A DNA stretch of 47,349 nt from an uncultured Brachyspira sp. Its GTDB lineage: Bacteria > Spirochaetota > Brachyspiria > Brachyspirales > Brachyspiraceae. Positions 36,165-46,070 of this stretch are shown piece after piece; positions within the stretch are counted from its first letter, which is position 1; the number at the start of each line of letters is the position of its first letter. The notes beneath the pieces were generated by a model. The model had not been told where the DNA came from and searched no databases. It worked only from the letters and a program-made list of their open reading frames with translations. Location: NCBI RefSeq assembly GCF_944393015.1, contig NZ_CALXYQ010000025.1, positions 1 to 47,349 on the forward strand. The letters are read 5' to 3'. The position numbers were made by a program, and so were the translations under genes.

Positions 36165-36526
36165 GATAAAAACCCCATAAAAATCTATCTTTTCAATTAT
36201 TATCGAAAGTTTGAATTATAAATTTATGAAGTATGTTAACTTTGTATAAAAAATTATAATAATTATTATATTTATCCTATAATTATTAAAAATAAATAGC
36301 TATATATGTTGCTTAATATATATAAAAAATACTATACTATATAACAGCTGCTAATGGTATTAAGCTCGGCAAAAGGTATTCTCAAATTATGAATAGTTGA
36401 GAATATTAATTATATACAAATAAATTAGATAATATAACTAAAATAGATATTTTCATATTGAAAAAAATTATAATTAGTAAAGAATATAATTAAATAATAT
36501 TTATCAATTAGAGTTAGGAGGCTAAT
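36165..36526. promoter_or_regulatory. Divergent intergenic region with a leader hairpin
   Basis: This 362-nt AT-rich gap holds a locally GC-richer patch at about 36341-36405 with a small GCTAAT/ATTAAGC stem and a perfect hairpin TATTCTCAA (36377-36385) / TTGAGAATA (36397-36405). It ends in a strong TTAGGAGG ribosome-binding site at about 36514-36521. No known riboswitch consensus was recognised. Confidence 0.35.
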
Positions 36527-37546
36527 ATGAGCAAAAAAAATATTTTACTATTATCATTTATTATGATACTGTTTGTATCATGCGAAAAAAAAACAGAAAA
36601 AGCAGTAAAAACAGTAAATGTTTTACCAGCAAGGAAATATCAGATAAGAGTTGGATATATGCCTGATTTTTCTGGAACATCTGCTGTTGCTATAGCAAAG
36701 GAAAAAGGCTTTTTTGATGAAGAACATTTAGATGTTACATTAATAAAGTTTTTAGATGGTCCTTCTGAAGTAGAGGAGATGCTATTAAAAAATTTAGAAT
36801 TTGCTTATATAGGACATGGAGCACATTCTCTTGCTATTGAAGGTAAAGTTAATGTATTGTTCCCTAATGCTTTAAGCAGAGCTGAACAAATTATAGTAAG
36901 AAATGCAGCTAATATAGAATCTGTAAAAGATTTAAGGGGTAAAAAGGTTGGTACTCAAATAGGAACTTCTTCTGAAATTCTACTATATTTAGCTCTACAG
37001 TCATTGGGAATTAAAACAAATGAACTAGATATTATAAATATGAATGGAAACACAATAGTATCATCTATGATTAGCAATACTATTGATGCGGCTTCTGTAC
37101 AGGCCCCATACAGTTTTGAGATATTAAATAGTCTTGGAGATAAAGTGAAATCTATTGCTACAACAGTTGATTATTCTGATGTTGGATCTTTTCCTAGCAG
37201 TTGGATAGTTACTCCTTCTTTTCAAAATAATAATGCTGATATAGTTAATAGATTTTCAAGAGCTATTCTTAAGGCTATGGATTATAGACAGCTTAATATG
37301 AGCGAAGCTGTAGAATTGGTTGCAGATATGAATGGTAAAACAGTTGAAGAGGTAGATTTAGAAAGAGAAACAGGACTATGGCTTTCTGGAGATGATGTAA
37401 AAAAAGCATATACTAATGGAGAAGTTTCCAAATGGTATAAAACACAGCAAAACATATTTATATATACTAAGACTATTACTAATAATATAAATATTAATAA
37501 TTATGTACAGATAAAGTATATGCTTGATAATGTTTTTAATGAATAA
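36527..37546 (+). CDS. ABC transporter substrate-binding lipoprotein, SsuA/TauA/NMT1-like (339 aa)
   Basis: Lipobox at Cys19 (LFVSC) anchors the protein. The mature part is a type II binding protein of the group that takes up sulfonates, taurine, nitrate or thiamine precursors: RVGYMPDFSGTSAVAIAKEKGFF, then AYIGHGAH, LRGKKVGTQIGTSSE and the hinge QAPYSFEIL. No permease or ATPase gene adjoins it. It has a strong AGGAGG site and its own terminator. The ligand cannot be read from sequence. Confidence 0.85.
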   Translation: MSKKNILLLSFIMILFVSCEKKTEKAVKTVNVLPARKYQIRVGYMPDFSGTSAVAIAKEKGFFDEEHLDVTLIKFLDGPSEVEEMLLKNLEFAYIGHGAHSLAIEGKVNVLFPNALSRAEQIIVRNAANIESVKDLRGKKVGTQIGTSSEILLYLALQSLGIKTNELDIINMNGNTIVSSMISNTIDAASVQAPYSFEILNSLGDKVKSIATTVDYSDVGSFPSSWIVTPSFQNNNADIVNRFSRAILKAMDYRQLNMSEAVELVADMNGKTVEEVDLERETGLWLSGDDVKKAYTNGEVSKWYKTQQNIFIYTKTITNNININNYVQIKYMLDNVFNE

Positions 37547-37572
37547 ATAATTCTTTTATTTATTTAATTTAT

Positions 37573-37602
37573 AAGCGATGTATAATATGCATCGCTTTTT
37601 TA
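37573..37602 (+). terminator. Intrinsic terminator
   Basis: AAGCGATG (37573-37580) and CATCGCTT (37590-37597) form a stem followed by a T run, after the substrate-binding lipoprotein. Confidence 0.9.
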
Positions 37603-37779
37603 ATGTTATTAAAAATATAACTTGATAAATATTTAAATTGAAAATATTAAAATCTAAAAATTTTTAATATCAGAATTATATTAATATAGTAAAATTATTG
37701 AATTGAGATAGGAAAGTATTTAGATTATAATTTATAATTGGGAAAAGTAGGTGACTATTTTATTAATTGACTATAATAT

Positions 37780-37918
37780 ATGAAAGATTCTATGGTATTG
37801 CCATTTAACTTACTTACAGAAATAAAAATTTACTAATCATTTTTTAAATATAGAAATATATGTAAGCTCTATAAATGATTTTCTTAGCTATATCCTTTAT
37901 GAATATTTATCTAATTAA
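37780..37918 (+). pseudogene. Possible decayed gene fragment in the 37603-38013 gap
   Basis: An 18-codon frame (MKDSMVLPFNLLTEIKIY, stop at 37834) and a second peptide in another frame ending at 37918 (SSINDFLSYILYEYLSN) look more protein-like than the surrounding AT-rich sequence. They may be pieces of one gene broken by indels. The parent family is not recognised, and the rest of the gap shows nothing. Confidence 0.2.
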
Positions 37919-38013
37919 TATATGTTTATGCTAATTTCTAAATAATAGAATATTGATATTTTATTTGTATTATGTTAATATTATTATGTAAACTATATTA
38001 TGATAATAAGATT

Positions 38014-39726
38014 ATGATAACTAATACTGAAGCGAATATAAAAGATAAATATTTAAAAGAAAATTTAATAGCATATATTGGAAATAAAAGAAGACTTCTT
38101 TCATTTATAGAAAACACCATTTCTAGAATCTTAGAAGAAGACGGCAATGTAAATACTGCTCTTGATCTGTTTGCAGGAAGCGGAAGCGTTTCAAGACTTT
38201 TGAAAACTATGGATTTAGAAGTTTATTCTAATGATTGGGAATATTATTCTTATATTTTAAACTATGCTCATCTATGTATTAATGAAGAAGATTTATCTAA
38301 TATGTTTATTCATACCGGCGGGGCAGAGAATACAATAAATATGATTAATAATATTGAATATATAGATGATGATGACAGATATATATCAAAATATTATGCT
38401 CCTTCAAATGATGAAAATCCAGACTTAATAAATGAAAGACTTTTTTACACTCATTACAATGCAAAGAGAATAGATATTATAAGACATAACATAGAAATGC
38501 TTTATAAAAATAATGCAATAAATGAAAAAGAATATTATTATCTTATAGCTTCAATTATATATGAATCTGCTACACATACAAATACTTCCGGAGTTTTCAA
38601 AGCTTTTCATGCAGGTTTTGGCGGAAGAAACAAGGATGCATTGCATAGAATAATGGCTCCTATATCATTAAAGCCGATACCTTTATATAATGGCAAGCAA
38701 TGTCATGTTAGTATGCTTGATGCTAATGAGTTTGCTTTAAAAAATAGAAATAAGCATTTTGATTTGGTATATTTGGATCCGCCATATAATCAGCATCAAT
38801 ACGGAAGCAATTATCATTTACTTAATACTATAGCCTTATGGGATAAGCCTGCAATTAATAAGAATATATATGTAAATGGTAAAAAAACAGACAAAGGCGG
38901 TATCAGAAAAGATTGGGTTAAAACTAAATCAATGTACTGTTATAAAAAAACAGCTAAGGATACTTTAATAAATTTATTGGATAATATAGATTCTAAGCAT
39001 ATAGTTATGAGTTATTCTACAGATGGAATAATTGAATATGATGATTTAATTTCAATACTTGAAAGCAGAGGTAAATTAGATATTGTTACTTCTGAATATA
39101 CTAAATATAGAGGCGCTAAAAGATCTATAGTTAATAAAACCAAAAATATAGAATATCTATTTGTTGTTGATACTTCAAAAATAAGCTGCAGCAATGCTAA
39201 TAAAAAATTAAGATATATAGATAATATCAGATTGAAAATGGATAATCCTTTAGATTGTTCTAAGGATAATCTAATATTTGATTATGATGAAGATGATATT
39301 ATAGTATTAAATTTAAAATATTCTGTTCATATAATTAATAAAGATGAGATATGCAATAAACTTAAAGATAAAAGTTTAGAGTATATAAAAATGTTTTCTA
39401 TATTTTTAGATAGATACATTAAAGAAGATAATATTAATGCATTGAAAATTTATTCTTATCATATTAATGCTGCTATACTTGCCAATGATATGAGGCTCAT
39501 AAAATATTTTGGAGAATATATACTTCAGACTTACAGCAGATTATGTTCAAGAAAATCTAATGAATATCTTGTGGATATTACAAATAGTATTTTGGATATT
39601 TTATCGTATTCTAATGATGAGATAAGCATTATTTCTAGGATAAAACAAAGAATAATTTATAATATAAAACATTCAAATATTTCCGAAATTAATAAAAATA
39701 ATTTACTTGTTAGACTTGAAAAATAA
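38014..39726 (+). CDS. D12-class DNA adenine methyltransferase with C-terminal extension (570 aa)
   Basis: N6-adenine methyltransferase. The N-terminal AYIGNKRRLLSFI and ALDLFAGSGSVSRLL (about 50-64) bind S-adenosylmethionine, and LDPPYNQHQYGSNYH holds the catalytic DPPY (255-258). This order is the D12 alpha class. About 200 further residues (from about 375) resemble no recognised domain and may hold target recognition or a regulatory part. No restriction gene is adjacent, so it is an orphan methylase in this window. The start at 38014 is preferred because the conserved N-terminus begins soon after; an in-frame ATG at 37972 would add 14 residues, and neither has a good ribosome-binding site. 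Confidence 0.85.
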   Translation: MITNTEANIKDKYLKENLIAYIGNKRRLLSFIENTISRILEEDGNVNTALDLFAGSGSVSRLLKTMDLEVYSNDWEYYSYILNYAHLCINEEDLSNMFIHTGGAENTINMINNIEYIDDDDRYISKYYAPSNDENPDLINERLFYTHYNAKRIDIIRHNIEMLYKNNAINEKEYYYLIASIIYESATHTNTSGVFKAFHAGFGGRNKDALHRIMAPISLKPIPLYNGKQCHVSMLDANEFALKNRNKHFDLVYLDPPYNQHQYGSNYHLLNTIALWDKPAINKNIYVNGKKTDKGGIRKDWVKTKSMYCYKKTAKDTLINLLDNIDSKHIVMSYSTDGIIEYDDLISILESRGKLDIVTSEYTKYRGAKRSIVNKTKNIEYLFVVDTSKISCSNANKKLRYIDNIRLKMDNPLDCSKDNLIFDYDEDDIIVLNLKYSVHIINKDEICNKLKDKSLEYIKMFSIFLDRYIKEDNINALKIYSYHINAAILANDMRLIKYFGEYILQTYSRLCSRKSNEYLVDITNSILDILSYSNDEISIISRIKQRIIYNIKHSNISEINKNNLLVRLEK

Positions 39727-39803
39727 TGAAAAAATATTATATTTATTCATATAAAAATAGCATTTTATGTAAATAAAATTTTTTAATAGTAAAGTGGAAA
39801 TAT

Positions 39804-40271
39804 ATGATTAATATTTTAATAAAAATAATTATTGTAATTGCATGCAGCTTTAGTTTTTTGTCTGCTCAAGATTATAATAATGATATTACTTCTATGTTGA
39901 ATATGTTCAACGAGATAAGAGAGAATAATAATTTATATTCATTTGAGATTGATGATAGATTGAATGAAGTAGCGGATATTAGAGCAAAAGAACTTGCTGT
40001 TAGTTTCTCGCATATTAGACCTAATAATACAAAATATGATGAATTATTTTATCAAAATAGGATAATTGCTTATTCATCTGATGAGAATATAGCTTATAGG
40101 TTTAAAAATGCAGAAACTGTTGCTAGTTATTGGATGAATTCCAGTAAATATAAAGTTAATATTCTAAGCGATAAATTTACTCATATAGGTGTAGCACATT
40201 ATGCTATTAATGGTGAGGATTTTTGGGTAGTTATATTTGCTCAGTTAACTAAATCTTTTGATTATTATTAA
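39804..40271 (+). CDS. Exported CAP/SCP-domain protein (155 aa)
   Basis: A signal peptide (residues 1-21, ending FLSA, mature QDYNN) and then one CAP domain: LNMFNEIRENNNL, a conserved His in FSHIRPNN, the ENIAY motif, YWMNSSKYKVNILS and FTHIGVAH. These match the bacterial CAP/PR-1 family, compact form. Function in bacteria is largely unknown; lipid or sterol binding and envelope roles are known for some relatives. Its 3' end overlaps the convergent hflX gene by 23 nt. Confidence 0.88.
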   Translation: MINILIKIIIVIACSFSFLSAQDYNNDITSMLNMFNEIRENNNLYSFEIDDRLNEVADIRAKELAVSFSHIRPNNTKYDELFYQNRIIAYSSDENIAYRFKNAETVASYWMNSSKYKVNILSDKFTHIGVAHYAINGEDFWVVIFAQLTKSFDYY

Positions 40272-41376
40272 TATTTAATTCCAATATAATATCTAATATT
40301 TTATTTCTCAAAATATCTATATTAGTATTATTTTTGGCGCTTATAAATACTGCATCATCATAAGAGGTTAGTATTTTATTTTTTTGTACTTCATCTATGC
40401 AGTCAGATTTATTAAATATAACTATTCTCTTTATATGAGAGGCATCTATTTCTTTTATTATGCTTTCTACATGCAAAAGTTTTTCTTCTATATTTTCATC
40501 GCTTGCATCTGATAAATGTAAAAGTAAATCAGCTTCAACAACTTCAGATAATGTAGATTTAAATGAAGCTACTAAAGTATGAGGAAGTCTGTCTATGAAT
40601 CCTACAGTATCACTTATTATAACTTCCACAGGAGTATCATCTGTTAAATATAGTTTTCTTGTATGAGTGTCTAATGTAGCGAATAATTTATCTTCTACAT
40701 AAACGGACTCTTTGCAAAGCAGATTAAATAATGTACTTTTTCCAGCATTGGTATATCCAACTATTGCTATTCTAAAAGTATTTTCTCTTCCTTTTCTTCC
40801 TGTACTTGCTGATTTTTCTACCTTGCTTAATTGAGATTTTAATTTATGTATACGCTCTCTTGCTCTTCTTCTATCATATTCAAGCTGTTTTTCTCCAGCT
40901 CCGCCTCTTAATCCTATACCGCCTTTTATTTGGCTTAGATTTGTTCTTTTACCTTTTAATCTTGGATATTCAAATTCTAAAAAAGCTAATTCCACCTGCA
41001 TTTTTGCAGTCATAGTTTTGGCTCTTAAAGCAAATATTTCTAATATTATTTCTGTTCTTGTTAGAGCTGTTATATTAGAACCTTCTTCTATAGCATTTAC
41101 TTGAGAACCGCTAAGCTCATTATCAAATACAAAATATTCTACATTATCAATGTCCGCACTTTCTTTTAAACTTTCTAATTTACCAGTTCCTATATAAGTT
41201 CCAGCTGTTATTTTGGGCTGTATAAATGAATATTTATTTACAACCTCATAACCTGCTGTATCGCATAGCATTGCAAGTTCATTAAGTATATTATCTATAT
41301 TTATTTTGCTGTTTCTGTATTGTCTGCTGTCGGTTACAAATATTATATATGCTTTTTTTAGATTATCATTATTCAT
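40249..41376 (-). CDS. hflX: Ribosome-associated GTPase HflX (375 aa)
   Basis: Splits stalled or stressed 70S ribosomes. The N-terminal HflX domain ends in a GGAGEKQLEYDRR segment (158-170), the equivalent of the conserved RGPGETQLE stretch. The GTPase domain has GYTNAGKST (207-215), ATLDTHTR (233-240), SDTVGF (255-260) and NKSD. The C-terminal tail is short. ATG at 41376, 5 nt after the yqeK stop, indicating cotranscription. The 3' end overlaps the convergent CAP-domain gene. Confidence 0.95.
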   Translation of the reverse strand: MNNDNLKKAYIIFVTDSRQYRNSKINIDNILNELAMLCDTAGYEVVNKYSFIQPKITAGTYIGTGKLESLKESADIDNVEYFVFDNELSGSQVNAIEEGSNITALTRTEIILEIFALRAKTMTAKMQVELAFLEFEYPRLKGKRTNLSQIKGGIGLRGGAGEKQLEYDRRRARERIHKLKSQLSKVEKSASTGRKGRENTFRIAIVGYTNAGKSTLFNLLCKESVYVEDKLFATLDTHTRKLYLTDDTPVEVIISDTVGFIDRLPHTLVASFKSTLSEVVEADLLLHLSDASDENIEEKLLHVESIIKEIDASHIKRIVIFNKSDCIDEVQKNKILTSYDDAVFISAKNNTNIDILRNKILDIILELNINNNQKI

Positions 41377-41381
41377 AAAAA

Positions 41382-41951
41382 TTATCCAATAACTAATGAA
41401 TTATAAAGTTCTATTGTTTTATCTGACAAGTACTGCTTTTTACTCAAAACAAAATTTATAGATTCTAATACCACTTCTAGAAATGCATTATCAAAATCTG
41501 TAAAAATTTTCTCTCTTATTTTATCAGCAGCAGGTATATTTCTTGTAGGCTCAAGATAATCAGCTGCATATATTATCTTTTCAAGCATAGTCATATTTCC
41601 ATGTCCTACTGTATGACTTTCTATTGCATCTAAAATTTCTCTGTCTCTTATAGAGAATTCTTTTTCTGTGATTATAGAACTTACTCTAGCATGAAGTAAA
41701 GCACCTGTTATATAATTAGGATATTCTTTATTATCATTTTCAAGTATTATTTTACGCATTTCGTCATCTTTATATCTCTTTCCCAAATCATGACATAATG
41801 CAGCAACAGATGCCTTATTTGTATCAACATTATATTTTTCTGCTATTTGAACAGAAAGCTCTCTTGTAGAAAATATATGTTTTGCTCTGAACGGCAGATA
41901 TTTTTCTATATATTCAGCTAATTTTTTTTCCTGATCATTATATTCTTTCAT
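41382..41951 (-). CDS. yqeK: YqeK-type HD hydrolase (189 aa)
   Basis: HD-domain phosphohydrolase of the YqeK family, whose members cleave diadenosine tetraphosphate symmetrically. The metal-binding set is visible: His25, HD at 54-55 (CHDLGK), His87 (LLHAR), His113 (ESHTVG) and Asp131 (AADYLEPTR). Length is normal. It usually sits next to nadD and rsfS; here it is followed by hflX instead. It may also be cotranscribed with the peptide-transporter ATPases upstream (69-nt gap). Confidence 0.92.
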   Translation of the reverse strand: MKEYNDQEKKLAEYIEKYLPFRAKHIFSTRELSVQIAEKYNVDTNKASVAALCHDLGKRYKDDEMRKIILENDNKEYPNYITGALLHARVSSIITEKEFSIRDREILDAIESHTVGHGNMTMLEKIIYAADYLEPTRNIPAADKIREKIFTDFDNAFLEVVLESINFVLSKKQYLSDKTIELYNSLVIG

Positions 41952-42020
41952 AATAATTTATTCCTGTTTATGATTAATTATTTTTATTATACTGAAATTG
42001 TTTTGTAATTTCAATATTAT

Positions 42021-43013
42021 TTATTCAGCAAATAGACATGAAACTAAATGATTTTCTGAAATCTTTTTAGCATTTGGAGTATTATTTTTACATTCCTCTT
42101 TTGCATATATGCATCTTGTATGGAATCTGCATCCTGAAGGAATATCTGATGCATTAGGTATTTCTCCTTTGATAGGGAGTTCTTTTATTATATTGACTCT
42201 TCCTGAAGAAGCATCAGGTACAGCAGCAATCAAAGCCTTTGTATATGGGTGTTTAGGATTATCTATTATTTCATCAGCATCGCCAATCTCTACTATATTG
42301 CCTAAATACATAACTGCTATTCTGTCTGCAAAATATCTAGCTGTTGATAAATCATGTGTGATGTATATATAGCTTAAATTCTTTTCTGTTTGAAGTTCTT
42401 TCATCATATAAAGAATTTCTGCTCTTGTAGACAAATCTATCATAGAAACAGGCTCATCAGCAACAACCAATTTAGGATTAAGTATTAAAGCCCTGGCTGT
42501 TGCTATTCTCTGACGTTGTCCTCCTGAAAGCATATGCGGATATCTTTCCATAAACTCTTCCGGAGGATTAATTTTTACATCTTTCAAAGCCTTTATAACC
42601 ATTTCATCATAAATTTTTTCATCTCCCTCAATATTATGAATGTATAAAGGTTCTTTTAATACATCTTTTATTTTAAATCTTGGATTCATAGAAGCATAAG
42701 GGTCCTGAAATATCATCTGAACTTTTCTTCTATATTTAGCAGTTTCTTCTTTATTAAAATTATTAATGTTTTCATTTTCAAATATAATATTTCCTGAAGT
42801 AGGCTCTATTAATTTCATCACAAGTTTGCCTATAGTGGTTTTACCGCTTCCAGATTCTCCTATTATGGCAAGTATTTCACCTCTTTTTACTTCTATACTT
42901 ATATCATCAACTGCTTTTATTTCTTTAGATTTTTTTATTAAACTTTCTATTATATTGGTACTTGGATAAAAATATTTTTTTACATTTTCAAGTTTTAATA
43001 TTATATCATTCAT
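42021..43013 (-). CDS. Oligopeptide/dipeptide ABC transporter ATPase, OppF/DppF type (330 aa)
   Basis: ABC ATPase with Walker A GESGSGKTT (53-61), signature LSGGQRQR, Walker B LVVADEP, and the C-terminal oligopeptide-transporter domain (PYTKALIAAVPD, then a HTRCIYAKEEC cysteine region that binds an iron-sulfur cluster in some relatives). It would power peptide or nickel-chelate import together with the neighbouring ATPase 30 nt upstream. No permease or binding-protein gene is in the window. Opp and Dpp cannot be told apart. Confidence 0.92.
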   Translation of the reverse strand: MNDIILKLENVKKYFYPSTNIIESLIKKSKEIKAVDDISIEVKRGEILAIIGESGSGKTTIGKLVMKLIEPTSGNIIFENENINNFNKEETAKYRRKVQMIFQDPYASMNPRFKIKDVLKEPLYIHNIEGDEKIYDEMVIKALKDVKINPPEEFMERYPHMLSGGQRQRIATARALILNPKLVVADEPVSMIDLSTRAEILYMMKELQTEKNLSYIYITHDLSTARYFADRIAVMYLGNIVEIGDADEIIDNPKHPYTKALIAAVPDASSGRVNIIKELPIKGEIPNASDIPSGCRFHTRCIYAKEECKNNTPNAKKISENHLVSCLFAE

Positions 43014-43043
43014 AATTTTTCTTCTTTTTATTATTAATTAAAT

Positions 43044-44006
43044 TTAGTTATTAATCAAATGACAAGCACATAAATGACCGTTTCCTATATCTTTTAACAT
43101 AGGTTCTTCATTTTTGCATTTATCTATTCTTTCTTTGCATCTGTCATAGAACATACAGCCTATAGGAGGGTTAAGCAAATCCGGAGGAGTACCTTCTATA
43201 AACTCTAATTTGTTTACAGCTTTATTTAATCTAGGAGTAGCTGCTAAAAGTCTTTTTGTGTATGGATGCTTAGCATTTTTATATATATCTTCATTGCTTG
43301 CAAGCTCTAAGATTTTACCGCCATACATAACGCATACTCTATCTGAAATTTCAGCTTCCAATGCCAAATCATGGGTTATAAAGATAAATGATAAATCAAA
43401 ATCCTTCTTTAACTTTTTTAATAAGTTTATAATCTGAGCCTGTACTATAACATCTAATGCTGTAGTAGGCTCATCAAGTATAATAAGTTTAGGTTTCAAA
43501 AATAGGGCAGTAGCTATAACAACTCTCTGCTTCATACCGCCGGAAAGTTCATGAGGGTATCTTTTGGCAACATCTGCATGAAGCCCTACATATCCCAAAT
43601 ATTCTTCTATAAGTTTTACCGCATCCGATTTGTTCATATCAATATGTCTGTTTATAGTTTCTATCATCTGTTTTTCTATAGTGTATACAGGAGTGAGCGA
43701 ATTCATTGCGCCTTGAAAAACCATAGATATTTTAGCCCATCTTATATTTTTTCTTATATATTCTTCTTTAAGAGGAATAATATCTTCATTATCAAGTATT
43801 ATTTTTCCTCCTTCATATTTTCCTGGTATGGAAGGCATTCTTAAAAGAGATGTTCCAAGACTAGTTTTACCGCATCCTGATTCACCTACAATGCCTAAAG
43901 TTTCTCCTTTCTTTATTTTAAAGCTTATATCATTAATAGCCTTTACTAAACCTTTTGATGTATGATAGTACATTTTTAAATTTTCTACTTCTAGTATATT
44001 TTCCAT
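43044..44006 (-). CDS. Oligopeptide/dipeptide ABC transporter ATPase, OppD/DppD type (320 aa)
   Basis: The partner ATPase: Walker A GESGCGKTS, signature LSGGMKQR, Walker B LIILDEP and the C-terminal HPYTKRLLAATPR and cysteine-containing FYDRCKERIDKC. The ATG at 44006 is chosen over 44045 because AGGA precedes it and the usual start of the ABC domain follows. It is the first gene of the run ending in hflX. Upstream there is only a dispersed repeat and AT-rich sequence, so permeases are absent nearby. Confidence 0.92.
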   Translation of the reverse strand: MENILEVENLKMYYHTSKGLVKAINDISFKIKKGETLGIVGESGCGKTSLGTSLLRMPSIPGKYEGGKIILDNEDIIPLKEEYIRKNIRWAKISMVFQGAMNSLTPVYTIEKQMIETINRHIDMNKSDAVKLIEEYLGYVGLHADVAKRYPHELSGGMKQRVVIATALFLKPKLIILDEPTTALDVIVQAQIINLLKKLKKDFDLSFIFITHDLALEAEISDRVCVMYGGKILELASNEDIYKNAKHPYTKRLLAATPRLNKAVNKLEFIEGTPPDLLNPPIGCMFYDRCKERIDKCKNEEPMLKDIGNGHLCACHLINN

Positions 44007-44094
44007 TGATAGTCCTATTACAGTAACATAGTATACTTGTTCCAAAACTAATTTAATAATAAATTAGTTTAAATTTTTTAGTTTTTTATTTTTA

Positions 44095-44180
44095 TAAGTG
44101 GGGCTTTGCCCCACACCCCCACTTCTTTTGTTGACACAAAGAAGCAGACAAAGTCCGCCTACGGCGAAAGACTGCAAGTT
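44095..44180 (+). repeat. Dispersed repeat, B module only
   Basis: GGGGCTTTGCCCC and a CTTCTTTTG/CACAAAGAAG inverted repeat are followed by GAAAGACTGCA, matching the first part of the copy at 2275-2615 and the inverted copy at 9055-9290. The A module is missing. The remaining gap, 44181-44530, is very AT-rich with no other feature seen. Confidence 0.65.
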
Positions 44181-44530
44181 TATACATTAAAATAATAAAT
44201 TATATAATATATAAAACATTATATTTATAATTTTTTAAGTTAAATAATTTTATGAATAATCTTGTCAAGTAGTTTTGAAACAAGTCTATTATGTTAATTA
44301 TAATATAATATTAATATTTTTACAATTAACATTATATTAAAAATAATAATTAATATCTTAAATAGACAGTTTTTTTATAATGTATGTTTTTTGTATGAAA
44401 TGTATTATAATATTTTATTATTGTTGTATAAGTATTAAAAAATATTAGAAAATATTATTTACTTAAATTTAATAAGCTGTACTATAAATATAGACATTTT
44501 TAAAATTATGTATATTTTTTGTGAGGTATT

Positions 44531-46063
44531 ATGTTGAACAGAAGCACTATATTATTAATGATTATATTTTCTTTATTTATTACATCTTGCGGAAATTATT
44601 TTAATCCTAGATACTATTATAATAAAAAAAATGTATCTAGCGGAAATACAAATGAAAGTAATCCAGATGATGTTGGAGGAGATGAAACTGTACCTGAAGA
44701 TGAAGATCCATTTAAAAATGGACCTTGGAATGATATAGGATATAATGGTTTTAATGGAAATGAGATAAAAGATTGGTTTTTAAAAGTATCTTTTGATGAT
44801 AGTAATGTACCTATATATGAATTTTATAAGGACAACTCTAAATCATGGTATTATAGTGATCCTTCTATAGTTGAATATAATTTTGATGCTTCAGGAGATG
44901 GAAATAAGGCTCAGGGTATTGCTATAAATCCTATGACTGTATATAAATATGAATTTTAAAAAAAAACTTTGGTAACTATAGATAGTTCATATAATCAATC
45001 TGATAGAATGAATAGATTTTTATTTTATAGAATAAAGGGATCTGCTAAAGTTGCTGGTATAGGAGTAGATTTAAATAACTATTTAATAGCTGTAGATACT
45101 CATTCAAAATTAGTATTTGCTTATGCTAAAATAACAAAGACTGCTAATGCTCCTGTAGTTGGTACTCCTTATCCTGTAGAGTTTAAGGCAGTAGAATTAT
45201 TTGAAAGTAAAAAGAAATTTTATGAATATGATCCTATAGGTATAGTGCATGCCGATGGAAAGGTTACTTTATATGCTGAATATCAAAATGAAATGAGACT
45301 GAATTCTACAGGGTATTTTCCTTCAATTCACGATGAGAACAGACCTATAGCATCATATCAAGGTGCTGGAACTTCACCTTATTTCAATAAGAATGCTTCC
45401 GACAATAAAAAAGAGATGAAATTGACTTTTACTTCTATGGAATTAAGAAATATAGATACTAAATCGGCAAGTAGAAATGCCATTACTGGTAATGTAGGTT
45501 TTTGGGGAAAAGTACTTGATTATGCATTGTTTGGATATGATATGAAGTTAGATTTTTATAGTTCTTCAAGCGATGTTCATTCTTTATCTCCATTTACTAC
45601 TTTAAATCCTAGTAAAATAGATCAGGCATTAAAAGTAAAACTTGATTCTGTAGGAAGCATAAATATAGAATCAAAAGAACATTCATTACTTTATGAAGAG
45701 AATGATGATATAACAATATCAATGGCAGTCAATTTAACAAAATATGATGAAAGATCTGGAGATTTCCTATATGAAGTACATTATCCTTATGCTTATAGTG
45801 AAAATGACAAGATAAAGATAGAACTCAAATACAATAAAAATAATAATACTTTTGAATTGGCTTCTATAACAGATGAATATGGAGATAGAATAAAATCTAA
45901 AACTTCAAGTTTAACTGTTAATGAAAATAGTGAAGCTGAGATATCTATGATAATTGATGGTATGGACGGTCCTGACAATGAAGATAATTGCGGAAATGGA
46001 GCTACAGGATTGAATAATCAAATAGAATTAAAAATTAAATTCAAATTTGAAAAAATAAAATAA
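44531..46063 (+). pseudogene. Lipoprotein gene interrupted by an in-frame UAA
   Basis: A signal with lipobox Cys20 (LFITSC) and an acidic linker (DDVGGDETVPEDEDP) begin a 142-residue piece that stops at TAA 44957-44959. The same frame then continues open to 46063 with no shift (from a TTG at 44969). The second piece, 364 codons, has no ribosome-binding site and no nearby good ATG. One base change in the stop would give a 510-residue lipoprotein. A run of nine A begins inside the stop codon. It may be a recent nonsense mutation, a sequencing error or a read-through case. The protein family is not recognised. Confidence 0.75.
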
Positions 46064-46070
46064 TAATAAT

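Noticed and set aside
36341..36405. A TPP or SAM riboswitch before the NMT1-like binding protein
   Set aside because: None of the conserved TPP or SAM core sequences could be found; only a simple hairpin is supported.
44957..44971. Frameshift or slippage explanation for the split lipoprotein gene
   Set aside because: Both halves are in the same frame, so adding or losing an A in the run would break the frame rather than restore it.
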